Shown here one piece after another: positions 42,561 through 49,001 of a stretch of DNA of 49,001 nt (its first letter is position 1; each line of letters begins with the position of its first letter). The notes under the pieces are model-generated. The model had not been told where the DNA came from. It ran no database searches and saw only the letters and a program-made list of their open reading frames with translations. The translations under genes and the position numbers were made by a program. This stretch comes from CAYTSA01 sp964440345 (GTDB lineage: Bacteria; Desulfobacterota; Desulfovibrionia; Desulfovibrionales; Desulfovibrionaceae), in NCBI GenBank assembly GCA_964440345.1, contig CAYTSA010000018.1, positions 1 through 49,001 on the forward strand. The letters are read 5' to 3'.

Positions 42561-43847
42561 ATGAAAGCACTGGCGGCTCTTTCCTTCATCCTCCTTGCCG
42601 CGCACTCGCTGCGCATAGGCGATTACGGCGCTGTCCTCTGCTGGCTGGGGCTGGCCGGCCTGCTCTTCTCCGCCCGCAACTGGCCGCACCTGGCCTGCAT
42701 GGCCGGCCTGGCTCTGGGGCTTTTCGTATGGGCGGACACAGCGGCGCAGCTTGTCCGCTTCCGGATGGCTTTTGACGCGCCGTGGCTTCGGCTGGCGCTG
42801 GTCATGTCCAGCATCATGGCCGTGAACCTGGCCGCCCTCGTCTGGCTGGCCCGGCGTGAATTGTCCCGACTGCGGCCTGGCGCCTGGCTGCAGGGGACCG
42901 GCTTTGTGCTCGCCTTCGGCCTGCTATGGCTGGCGCGGGAAATGTCTCCCCTGCAGGTCCTGCTGCTGGACCGCTACGCGCTGGGCTGGGGCATGGCCGA
43001 GGTCTTTGTCCTCTCCCTGTATGCGGCCTGGCTGCTGGGAAAGATGTCAACGCCGGCCGGGGCGCTGCGCTGGCGTCCGCGGCTGTGGGCGCTCTTCACC
43101 GTGGTCTTCTTCGGCCAGTTGTTGCTTGGCCTGGCCGGCATGGAAAACATGCTCATGACCGGGAACCTGCACCTGCCAGTGCCGGCGCTCATCGTGGCCG
43201 GACCGGTCTTTCGCGGCTCCGGCTTTTTCATGCCCATCCTCTTCACTGTCACCGTGTTGCTCGTTGGCCCGGCCTGGTGCAGCCACCTGTGCTATGTAGG
43301 CTCCTGGGACGACATGTGCAGCAGACTGCACAAAGGCAAGCCAAAGCCTTTGCCCAGGTGGTCCCGCTGGTCCCGGCCCGGGTTTCTGATCCTGGCGGCA
43401 GCGCTCGCCCTCTTTCTGCGTGGGGCCGGGGTTCCGGGCGAACAGGCAGTCCTCGCCGCCGCCCTCTTCGGACTGATGGGCGTGGGGATTATGGTCTTCC
43501 TTTCGCGCATAAACGGGCACATGGTCCACTGTTCTGCGTGGTGTCCCATGGGCTTTGTCTCCACCATGCTGGGCCGGCTGACGCCCTGGCGGGTGTGGCT
43601 GGGTTCGCAGTGCACTGGCTGCGGCCGCTGCTCCCGGGTCTGCCGTTACGCCGCCCTGCCCCCAGAGGCAATCGAATCCGGCCGGCCCACCGCGCGCTGC
43701 ACCCTGTGCGGGGACTGCATTGCCGCCTGCCCGCAACACACCGCGGGGTATAGCTTCCCGGGGCTGCGGCAGGAGACCGCCCGCGCTCTTTTCCTGGTCC
43801 TCGTCATCTCACTGCACGCCGTATTCCTGGGCGTAGCGAGAATATAG
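42561..43847 (+). CDS. membrane polyferredoxin, NapH-like
   Basis: The 428-residue product has about ten hydrophobic segments and then cysteine motifs. CSHLCYVGSWDD and HCSAWCPMG are typical of NapH/NosR-like electron-transfer proteins, and two ferredoxin-type clusters follow (CTGCGRCSRVC, CTLCGDCIAACP). It should carry electrons between the quinone pool and a periplasmic or cytoplasmic redox enzyme. Its upstream operator matches the one before hcp, so Hcp is a candidate partner. The ATG has no strong ribosome-binding site nearby. Confidence 0.85.
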   Translation: MKALAALSFILLAAHSLRIGDYGAVLCWLGLAGLLFSARNWPHLACMAGLALGLFVWADTAAQLVRFRMAFDAPWLRLALVMSSIMAVNLAALVWLARRELSRLRPGAWLQGTGFVLAFGLLWLAREMSPLQVLLLDRYALGWGMAEVFVLSLYAAWLLGKMSTPAGALRWRPRLWALFTVVFFGQLLLGLAGMENMLMTGNLHLPVPALIVAGPVFRGSGFFMPILFTVTVLLVGPAWCSHLCYVGSWDDMCSRLHKGKPKPLPRWSRWSRPGFLILAAALALFLRGAGVPGEQAVLAAALFGLMGVGIMVFLSRINGHMVHCSAWCPMGFVSTMLGRLTPWRVWLGSQCTGCGRCSRVCRYAALPPEAIESGRPTARCTLCGDCIAACPQHTAGYSFPGLRQETARALFLVLVISLHAVFLGVARI

Positions 43848-43916
43848 AGGTCTTTTCCTACCATATACGGGTACGTTTATCTGCCCGTTGTAAGAATCGT
43901 AAAAAATTTTATGCTT

Positions 43917-43957
43917 TTGACTTGGGTCAAGGTTCTTGCCCTGTTTTCATCCAGAAT
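43917..43957 (+). promoter_or_regulatory. Crp/Fnr-type operator and promoter of hcp
   Basis: TTGACTTGGGTCAA (43917-43930) is a perfect TTGAC-N4-GTCAA palindrome. A -10-like CAGAAT at 43952-43957 would start transcription near 43964, placing the operator centre about 41 bases upstream, the class II activator position. HcpR-type regulators are proposed to activate hcp in Desulfovibrio. Confidence 0.7.
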
Positions 43958-44014
43958 GAAATCACGTTGAGCGATTCACAACCCTTGCCATAACAACCAT
44001 GAAGGAGACGCACC

Positions 44015-45661
44015 ATGACACACGACATGTTTTGCTACCAATGTGAACAGACTGCCAAAGGCGAAGGCTGCACCAAGATAGGCGTATGCGGAAAAAAACC
44101 CGACGTTGCCGCGCTGCAGGACCTGCTGGTCCAAACCATCCGCGGGTTGGCTCAGGTAGCTTTATCCGGCCGGGCCGTGGGCGTGGCCGACCCCGAAATC
44201 GACCGCTTTGCAGCCGCAGCCATGTTCGTCACCTTGACCAACGTAAGCTTCGACCCCGAGCGCATTGCCGACGACATCCGCCGGGCTGTGAGCTACCGCG
44301 AGGAGCTGAAGAAAAAAATCCAGGCCGCAGGCGGCGCCGTACCAGCAGGCGGATTGGCTGATCTGCAGCCAGCCGAAGACATAGACGCGATGGTCCGCCA
44401 GGCTGAACAGTTTTCCATAGAAAACGACCCCGAGCCCAACGAGGACGTCAAGTCGCTGAAGTGGACCGTTATCTTCGGCGTCAAAGGCCTGTGCGCTTAC
44501 GCCGACCACGCCGCCATCCTGGGCAAGGAAGACCCCGAGCTGTACGCCCGCATCTACCAGCTGCTGGCCGACACCCTGCGCCAGGACCTGGAGCTGGGCG
44601 ACTGGGTGGAGCGCGCCCTGGAGACTGGCCGGGCAAACCTGCGGGCCATGGAACTGCTGGACGCCGCCAACACCGAAACATACGGCCACCCCACGCCAAC
44701 GCAGGTTCCCTTGGGCCATCGCAAGAACAAGGCCATCCTGGTCTCCGGCCACGACCTCAAGGACCTGCACATGTTGCTGGAGCAGACCAAGGGCAAGGGC
44801 ATAGACATCTACACCCACGGTGAAATGCTGCCCACACACGGCTACCCGAAGCTGAAAGAATACGGCCATTTCTATGGCCATTACGGCTCCGCCTGGCAAA
44901 ACCAGGCCAAGGAGTTTCCGGAATTCCCCGGGCCCATCCTCATGACCACCAACTGCATCCAAAAGCCCGCGGAATCCTACAAGGACCGCATCTTCACTAC
45001 CGGCCTGGTCAGCTGGCCGGATACGCCGCACATTGCCGGAAACGGACAGAAGGACTTCACCCCGGTCATTGAAAAGGCCCTGTCCATGGAAGGCTTCACC
45101 GACCAGGCCGACCAGGGCTCGGTTATGGCCGGCTTTGGCCGCAACGCCGTGCTGGGCGTGGCCGACAAGGTCATTGACGCGGTCAAGTCCGGCGCAGTGC
45201 GCCATTTCTTCCTGGTGGCCGGCTGCGACGGCGCCAAGCCTGGCCGCAACTACTACACCGAATTCGTGGAAAAAGCGCCCAAGGACACCATCATCCTCAC
45301 CCTGGCCTGCGGCAAGTTCCGGTTCTTCGACAAGCAGCTTGGCGACATCGGCGGCATCCCCCGCCTGCTGGACATCGGCCAGTGCAACGACGCTTACTCG
45401 GCCATACAGATAGCCGTGGCCCTGTCCAAAGCCTTTGACGTGGACGTAAACGAGTTGCCGCTGTCCATGGTCCTGTCCTGGTATGAGCAAAAAGCCGTGG
45501 CCATCCTGCTCACGCTGCTGGCCCTGGGCATCAAGGATATCCGGCTGGGACCGTCCCTGCCCGCGTTCCTGAGCCCCAACGTGCTCAACTACCTGGTGGA
45601 AAACTACGACATTAAACCCATCACCACGCCCGATGAAGACCTGCAGGCGATTTTAGGGTAG
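44015..45661 (+). CDS. hcp: hybrid-cluster protein (hydroxylamine reductase / NO reductase)
   Basis: Hcp carries a hybrid Fe-S-O cluster and acts in nitrosative-stress defence. The 548-residue product has an N-terminal cubane motif, MFCYQCEQTAKGEGCTKIGVC, with four cysteines at about 7, 10, 19 and 25. Hybrid-cluster ligands lie in the blocks NCIQKP, FLVAGCDGAKPGRNYYTEF, LACGKFRF and IGQCNDAYSA. AAGGAG precedes the ATG. The Crp/Fnr-type operator sits 85 bp upstream. Confidence 0.97.
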   Translation: MTHDMFCYQCEQTAKGEGCTKIGVCGKKPDVAALQDLLVQTIRGLAQVALSGRAVGVADPEIDRFAAAAMFVTLTNVSFDPERIADDIRRAVSYREELKKKIQAAGGAVPAGGLADLQPAEDIDAMVRQAEQFSIENDPEPNEDVKSLKWTVIFGVKGLCAYADHAAILGKEDPELYARIYQLLADTLRQDLELGDWVERALETGRANLRAMELLDAANTETYGHPTPTQVPLGHRKNKAILVSGHDLKDLHMLLEQTKGKGIDIYTHGEMLPTHGYPKLKEYGHFYGHYGSAWQNQAKEFPEFPGPILMTTNCIQKPAESYKDRIFTTGLVSWPDTPHIAGNGQKDFTPVIEKALSMEGFTDQADQGSVMAGFGRNAVLGVADKVIDAVKSGAVRHFFLVAGCDGAKPGRNYYTEFVEKAPKDTIILTLACGKFRFFDKQLGDIGGIPRLLDIGQCNDAYSAIQIAVALSKAFDVDVNELPLSMVLSWYEQKAVAILLTLLALGIKDIRLGPSLPAFLSPNVLNYLVENYDIKPITTPDEDLQAILG

Positions 45662-45680
45662 AGTGTGGGTAAGAAGTTTT

Positions 45681-45716
45681 GTGAGGGGAAACCTCTTGAA
45701 AGAGGTTTTCCCTCAC
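45681..45716. terminator. palindrome after hcp, member of a dispersed repeat family
   Basis: Arms GTGAGGGGAAACCTCTT and AAGAGGTTTTCCCTCAC form a 17-bp stem with one weak pair. It starts 19 bases after the hcp stop and is a likely terminator. It and the following CCAGAACTTTTTACAACG to about 45758 match the sequence after the phage capsid gene on the other strand. Confidence 0.7.
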
Positions 45717-45819
45717 ACTCCCTTTCCAGAACTTTTTACAACGCCCGCGTTACGCGCGGCCGATTTGTGCAAGGTTTTGTATTTACCCCTTCACCCTCTT
45801 AAAAAGTTTTGAGAGGGGT

Positions 45820-45853
45820 CCGGGGAGAAACTTTTTCAAAAGTTTCTCCCCGG
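45820..45853. terminator. perfect 16-bp palindrome before the ferredoxin gene
   Basis: CCGGGGAGAAACTTTT pairs perfectly with AAAAGTTTCTCCCCGG around TC. A smaller CCCTCTTAAAAAGTTTTGAGAGGGG hairpin precedes it at about 45794-45818. These hairpins separate hcp from the ferredoxin gene and may attenuate or process the transcript. Confidence 0.65.
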
Positions 45854-45887
45854 AAAAACACAAACCCGTTTTGATCAGGATATCCTT

Positions 45888-46688
45888 ATGAAGCGTAAAA
45901 TTATTGAGATAAACGAAGACCTGTGTGACGGCTGCGGGCAGTGCATCATCGGCTGCGCCGAGGGCGCGCTGGAAATCATCGACGGCAAGGCCAAACTCGT
46001 GTCCGACAAATACTGCGACGGTTTGGGCGCCTGCCTGGGCGAGTGCCCCCAGGGCGCTCTGCAAATGATCGAGCGCGAGGCCGACCCCTTTGACGAGGAC
46101 GCCGTGGAGGAACGGTTGGGGAGCATGAAGCAGGCCAGTCCGCCAGCGGGCTGCCCGGGCGCGCGCATGGAGACCATGAAGTCCACATCCTCCGGCGACG
46201 CCGCAGCCGGCCCCACGCCGGGCCAGCCCATGGCCGGTTTTGCGCCCAATCCATCAGCTTTGACGCACTGGCCAATCCAGCTGCGGCTGGTTCCTCCCAC
46301 CGCGGAGTTTCTGAAGGACGCCAACGTGCTGCTGGCCGCGGACTGCACGGCTGCGTCGCTGCCAGACTTCCACAGCCACTTTTTGCCCGGCAAGGTGCTG
46401 CTCATGGGCTGCCCCAAGTTCGACGACGCGGACAGCTATGTAGAAAAGCTGACGGACATCATGAAAGCCAACCAGGTGCGGTCCTTCACCGTGCTGGAAA
46501 TGGAAGTGCCCTGCTGCGGCGGGCTGCACCGCATTCTGGAAGAGGCCATGCGCCGGGCCGACTGCCGTGTGCCCGCAGAGCTGACCATCATCGCCCGCAA
46601 CGGGGAGGTAAAAGGAACCAAGCCCATCCCGCAGAAGTCCATCTCGTTGGACAAGAGCGGGCTGCAAACCATGTGCAACATGATCTAA
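45888..46688 (+). CDS. ferredoxin-domain protein, hcp-associated (FrdX-like)
   Basis: The 266-residue product has two 4Fe-4S motifs, CDGCGQCIIGCAEGA near residues 13-27 and YCDGLGACLGECPQG near 43-57. A Gly/Pro-rich linker and a C-terminal domain follow, with HWPIQLRLVPP, GCPKFDDADSYVEKL and a conserved EVPCCGGLHRI. Such proteins are linked with Hcp in Desulfovibrio and supply its electrons. The ATG is placed after the palindromes. The cupin gene follows by 15 bp. Confidence 0.9.
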   Translation: MKRKIIEINEDLCDGCGQCIIGCAEGALEIIDGKAKLVSDKYCDGLGACLGECPQGALQMIEREADPFDEDAVEERLGSMKQASPPAGCPGARMETMKSTSSGDAAAGPTPGQPMAGFAPNPSALTHWPIQLRLVPPTAEFLKDANVLLAADCTAASLPDFHSHFLPGKVLLMGCPKFDDADSYVEKLTDIMKANQVRSFTVLEMEVPCCGGLHRILEEAMRRADCRVPAELTIIARNGEVKGTKPIPQKSISLDKSGLQTMCNMI

Positions 46689-46703
46689 AAACAGGAGAAC
46701 ATC

Positions 46704-47042
46704 ATGTCAGAACATCTCTTCAAAAACATCGGCCACGCCGCGGTGCATGACCTGGCCGGGCTGGTGGACTACGCCGCAGGCCAGGTGGTCAGCCGCACCC
46801 TGGCCCAGACCAAGGGAGTGACCGTGACAGTTTTCGCTTTTGCCCAGGGCGAGGGCTTGTCCGCCCATAAGGCGGGCGGCGACGCCATGGTCCAGGTGCT
46901 GGACGGCTCTGCCGCCATCACCGTGGGCGAGGAAACCTTTACCGTGAACCCCGGGCAGGTCATCGTCATGCCCAAGGGCGTCTCCCATGCGCTGGAGGCC
47001 AAGGAGCAGTTCAAGATGCTGCTGACGCTGGTGCTTGGGTAG
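46704..47042 (+). CDS. cupin-domain protein
   Basis: The 112-residue product has a single cupin fold, with GEGLSAHKAGGDAMVQVLDG and then VNPGQVIVMPKGVSHALEA. The first motif has one histidine instead of the usual HxH, and the second has SHAL. AGGAG lies eight bases before the ATG. It is likely co-transcribed with the ferredoxin gene. Function is unknown; a metal-binding role in stress response is possible. Confidence 0.85.
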   Translation: MSEHLFKNIGHAAVHDLAGLVDYAAGQVVSRTLAQTKGVTVTVFAFAQGEGLSAHKAGGDAMVQVLDGSAAITVGEETFTVNPGQVIVMPKGVSHALEAKEQFKMLLTLVLG

Positions 47043-47138
47043 GGGCTGAGCCGGACGTGACATCGCAGCCCCCACTAACCGGATTCCCCTGGCGCCGCGG
47101 ACCTGAGCACGTCCCGCAGGACGAGTCGCGCGCGCGCC

Positions 47139-47942
47139 ATGCTGCGGGACATCTGCCTGGACCTGGCTCCAGGCTGCCCCCGCTGCGGCCAAGAACACGT
47201 CTACGAGCTGAAGGACAGTCGCCGCCGCTGTTCGGAATGCGGCTACACCTTCCACGAGTTCTCGCTGCGCTGGCTAAACCGCTGCGGCCTGACCCCGCTG
47301 GAGTGGCTGCAGACGGTGGATTGCTTTGCCAAGGGCTTGACCCCGGGGCAAATGGCCACGGTGACCGGGCTCTCCTACAAGTCGTCGCACAAGGCCATGA
47401 CCACCATCCGGCTGGCCCTACTGGCGCAGGATATGGACGCCCGGGAACTGCTGAACGACGACAACGAGCTGCGAAGCTTCTGCACAGTGGCCGAAGACGA
47501 GCCCGAAACTGAGGACGGGCACTGCGCCGTGTGTCTGTCACCTGTCTTTGCCGTGCACGGGACTAACGGAAATGGAAAAGGGACTGTGCGCGTGCGCTTC
47601 AAGCGGGGCCTGCCGGCCCGCGAGGCCTTGGCCTACCCCCTGGGCCGCAACAACTGGCGCACCTTCATCTACACCGACGGTTTCCAGAACATGGACGGGC
47701 TGGTTTTCGCATGCTGCAAAGGCGTGCGGGCGGAACTGGCCCACACCACGCCCCAACCGGTGAAGCTGGACGCCACGCCCTTTTGGAAATTCGCCATGCA
47801 ATGGCTGGCGCCGCACCACTGCGTGGCTCCGGAGACCCACCCGCTATACCTGAAGGAAGCGGAGTTTAGGTACAATCACAGGGAGAAAGACACGCGGCCC
47901 TTGCTGCTGAGGGCGCTGTGCGAGGTGGCCGGACGGGGGTGA
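47139..47942 (+). CDS. zinc-ribbon transposase-derived protein, IS1595-like
   Basis: The 267-residue product has an N-terminal zinc ribbon, CPRCGQEHVYELKDSRRRC with CGY, and a helix-turn-helix-like region (LTPGQMATVTGLSYKSSHKA). A C-terminal part follows with FIYTDGFQNMDGL and FRYNHREKDTRPL, as in IS1595-type transposases. The first catalytic Asp motif expected of the DDE domain is not visible. No terminal inverted repeats were found, so it is either inactive or a domesticated regulator. A related 3' fragment lies at 48706-48770. Confidence 0.55.
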   Translation: MLRDICLDLAPGCPRCGQEHVYELKDSRRRCSECGYTFHEFSLRWLNRCGLTPLEWLQTVDCFAKGLTPGQMATVTGLSYKSSHKAMTTIRLALLAQDMDARELLNDDNELRSFCTVAEDEPETEDGHCAVCLSPVFAVHGTNGNGKGTVRVRFKRGLPAREALAYPLGRNNWRTFIYTDGFQNMDGLVFACCKGVRAELAHTTPQPVKLDATPFWKFAMQWLAPHHCVAPETHPLYLKEAEFRYNHREKDTRPLLLRALCEVAGRG

Positions 47943-47986
47943 CGCCATTCTGTGCACTATACCGCCAGTACTGTAACCAGCACAAC

Positions 47987-48214
47987 TCACATCTGTTCGA
48001 ACTCACTTCGCGGCAAACCTGACTGGCGTATGATTGATAGAAGCGTCCCGATACGAATTTCTGCATGACTGGGTACAGGGACAGTTATAGAGGTGTCCGT
48101 CAATTGTTTCTGCATGACAACATGACTGCCCTTTTGTCGGACGCTGACAAAGCCGTTACGTTGCAAAATATCGCAGACCTCCACGCCCGAAAGGACACGC
48201 AGCTTACCCAACAC
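47987..48214 (-). CDS. hicA: HicA-type mRNA interferase toxin
   Basis: The 75-residue product is HicA, a small dsRBD-like RNase that cleaves mRNA. It has LSGVEVCDILQRNGF, the catalytic His in VRQKGSHVVMQK, TVPVPSHAEIRIGTL and IIRQSGLPRSEF. GTG at 48214 overlaps the hicB end by 11 bases; a TTG one codon later is possible. It lies in the order antitoxin then toxin on the minus strand. Confidence 0.92.
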   Translation of the reverse strand: MLGKLRVLSGVEVCDILQRNGFVSVRQKGSHVVMQKQLTDTSITVPVPSHAEIRIGTLLSIIRQSGLPRSEFEQM

Positions 48215-48425
48215 CTACCTCAACGCTGGTCACGTAGACCTCGTCGCGCAGCCGCTGGCCGATCTCCTGCGCGGACGCTGTCTCAAAAAACAACTCCAAC
48301 GCCTCGCGCAGGTTTTCACGGGCTTCCTGAACAGTGCCGCCCTGACTTGCGATATCCAGCTGCGGGCACAGGGAAACATAGCCCTGGTCTTCTTTTTCTA
48401 TGATGACGGTGAGTTGCCTGGTCAT
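48204..48425 (-). CDS. hicB: HicB-type antitoxin
   Basis: The 73-residue product has the HicB fold, with TVIIEKEDQGYVSLCPQLD, ASQGGTVQEARENLREALELFFE and a short tail. It lacks the C-terminal DNA-binding domain of longer HicB. GGGAGG precedes the ATG at 48425. It overlaps hicA, and a sigma-70-type promoter lies about 100 bases upstream. Confidence 0.9.
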   Translation of the reverse strand: MTRQLTVIIEKEDQGYVSLCPQLDIASQGGTVQEARENLREALELFFETASAQEIGQRLRDEVYVTSVEVGVG

Positions 48426-48523
48426 GAAAGCCTCCCGGCGGTATGCGTTGCCGCCAGCTACGTTTGCCCTGCCGGCCCAACCACTTGGCCACTTTACGAA
48501 TCAGGGGAATTGTTCTTCAAAGC

Positions 48524-48553
48524 ATTATCATTATCTTTTATTGTTAATGTCAA
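48524..48553 (-). promoter_or_regulatory. sigma-70 promoter candidate of hicBA
   Basis: On the minus strand TTGACA (48553-48548) is a perfect -35 box, and GATAAT (48529-48524) matches the -10 box in five of six bases with an 18-nt spacer. Transcription would start near 48517, about 92 bases before hicB. Confidence 0.55.
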
Positions 48554-48705
48554 CAACAGCTGCCCATGCAACTCTCAACTCAAGATGCTGCTTCCGCCGG
48601 CGCTGAGATAACCAGGACTGGGCGGCCAGTCTTTCCCTGTCGGTGCGGACAGGAGCATGCGCCGCAGAAGAAGCAACACGCGCGATCATGTTGCGAGGCA
48701 TTAGC

Positions 48706-48770
48706 CACAGCGAGGAAGACACGCGGCCGCTTATGTTACGGGCGCTGTGCGATGTGACGGAGCGGGGTGA
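48706..48770 (+). pseudogene. 3' remnant of a second transposase-derived gene
   Basis: The frame from 48706 reads HSEEDTRPLMLRALCDVTERG and a stop. This matches the last residues of the protein encoded at 47139-47942 (HREKDTRPLLLRALCEVAGRG). The bases upstream no longer match well. It shows an old duplication or a lost second copy flanking hicBA. Confidence 0.7.
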
Positions 48771-49001
48771 AAATCTCTCTACAAACACATGATGTACTAC
48801 TTCAGCATACGCTGATTTCCCACATTTATGCTTTTTGCAATCCATAATGAATCCTATAGCGCACCCCAGTCCGAACCCTCGGAGACATATTAGAAATACT
48901 CCTCTCTCTATAACACCACCTAAACATCACCTCATTGTCCATATCTTCAATGTGGCTATGCAGCTAGCTCCGAATAGTGGTAATTAATGCGGCAATGGTT
49001 G
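48771..49001. other. end of window without recognised genes
   Basis: No gene, RNA or repeat is recognised between the transposase remnant and the end of the window. Composition is more AT-rich than in the operons. Together with 48426-48705 (hicBA promoter only) it forms an otherwise gene-poor stretch. Confidence 0.5.

Overview
The window looks like chromosome from a GC-rich, motile, anaerobic member of the Desulfovibrionaceae (a Desulfovibrio-type sulfate reducer). This rests on gene content: a flgB-to-fliI flagellar operon behind a sigma-54-type promoter, hydrogenase maturation genes hypD/hypE, a hybrid-cluster protein (hcp) with its ferredoxin partner, and a bacterial N-glycosylation locus with a PglB/STT3 oligosaccharyltransferase. 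Two runs of ten Ns (25745-25754 and 35699-35708) show a draft assembly.

Layout. 1-6183: flgB, flgC, fliE, fliF, fliG, fliH, fliI in one overlapping operon without fliJ, closed by a 123-bp palindromic element. 6637-9770: a lipoprotein secretin and an FRD/SDH/aspartate-oxidase-like flavoprotein. 9819-11354 (minus): an ArnT-like GT-C glycosyltransferase. 11568-18342 (minus): a compact phage structural island with portal, small proteins, a beta-helix fibre carrying a signal peptide, a second exported protein, a lysis-like set, scaffold and an N4-gp56-type capsid. No terminase, integrase or tail-tube gene is visible. 18343-19640: AT-rich accessory DNA with two small orphan genes and REP-like palindromes. 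19647-23271 (minus): a Crp/Fnr regulator, a lipoprotein, hypE and hypD. 23409-26274 (plus): an HD-domain protein, D-Ala-D-Ala ligase and Kdo transferase. 26335-35964 (minus): a seven-gene glycosylation operon, asnB-like, pglA, pglC, pglD, pglE, pglB, pglF. 36153-40452 (minus): a CheY-like regulator, a GAF/HD-GYP protein and a double-Cache/PAS sensor with no output domain. 40690-47042 (plus): a GT2 glycosyltransferase, a NapH-like membrane Fe-S protein, hcp, ferredoxin and cupin. 47139-48770: a transposase-derived protein, a hicBA toxin-antitoxin pair and a remnant of a second transposase-like copy.

How the genes work together. PglF, PglE and PglD would build a diacetylated bacillosamine-type sugar nucleotide, PglC would load it on undecaprenyl phosphate, PglA would extend it and PglB would move the glycan to asparagine in periplasmic proteins. 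The asparagine-synthase-like protein may amidate a sugar acid of the glycan. The two TTGAC-N4-GTCAA palindromes in front of the membrane Fe-S gene and hcp suggest shared control by a Crp/Fnr regulator of the HcpR kind in nitrosative stress. The Crp/Fnr protein encoded at 19647-20327 carries an FNR-like recognition helix and is one candidate.

The most unusual items are the phage island with exported fibre-like proteins, two related 14-bp tandem arrays in front of consecutive genes, dispersed palindromic elements that supply or abut gene ends, and a pglF gene with a perfect Shine-Dalgarno but no standard start codon at the right distance.
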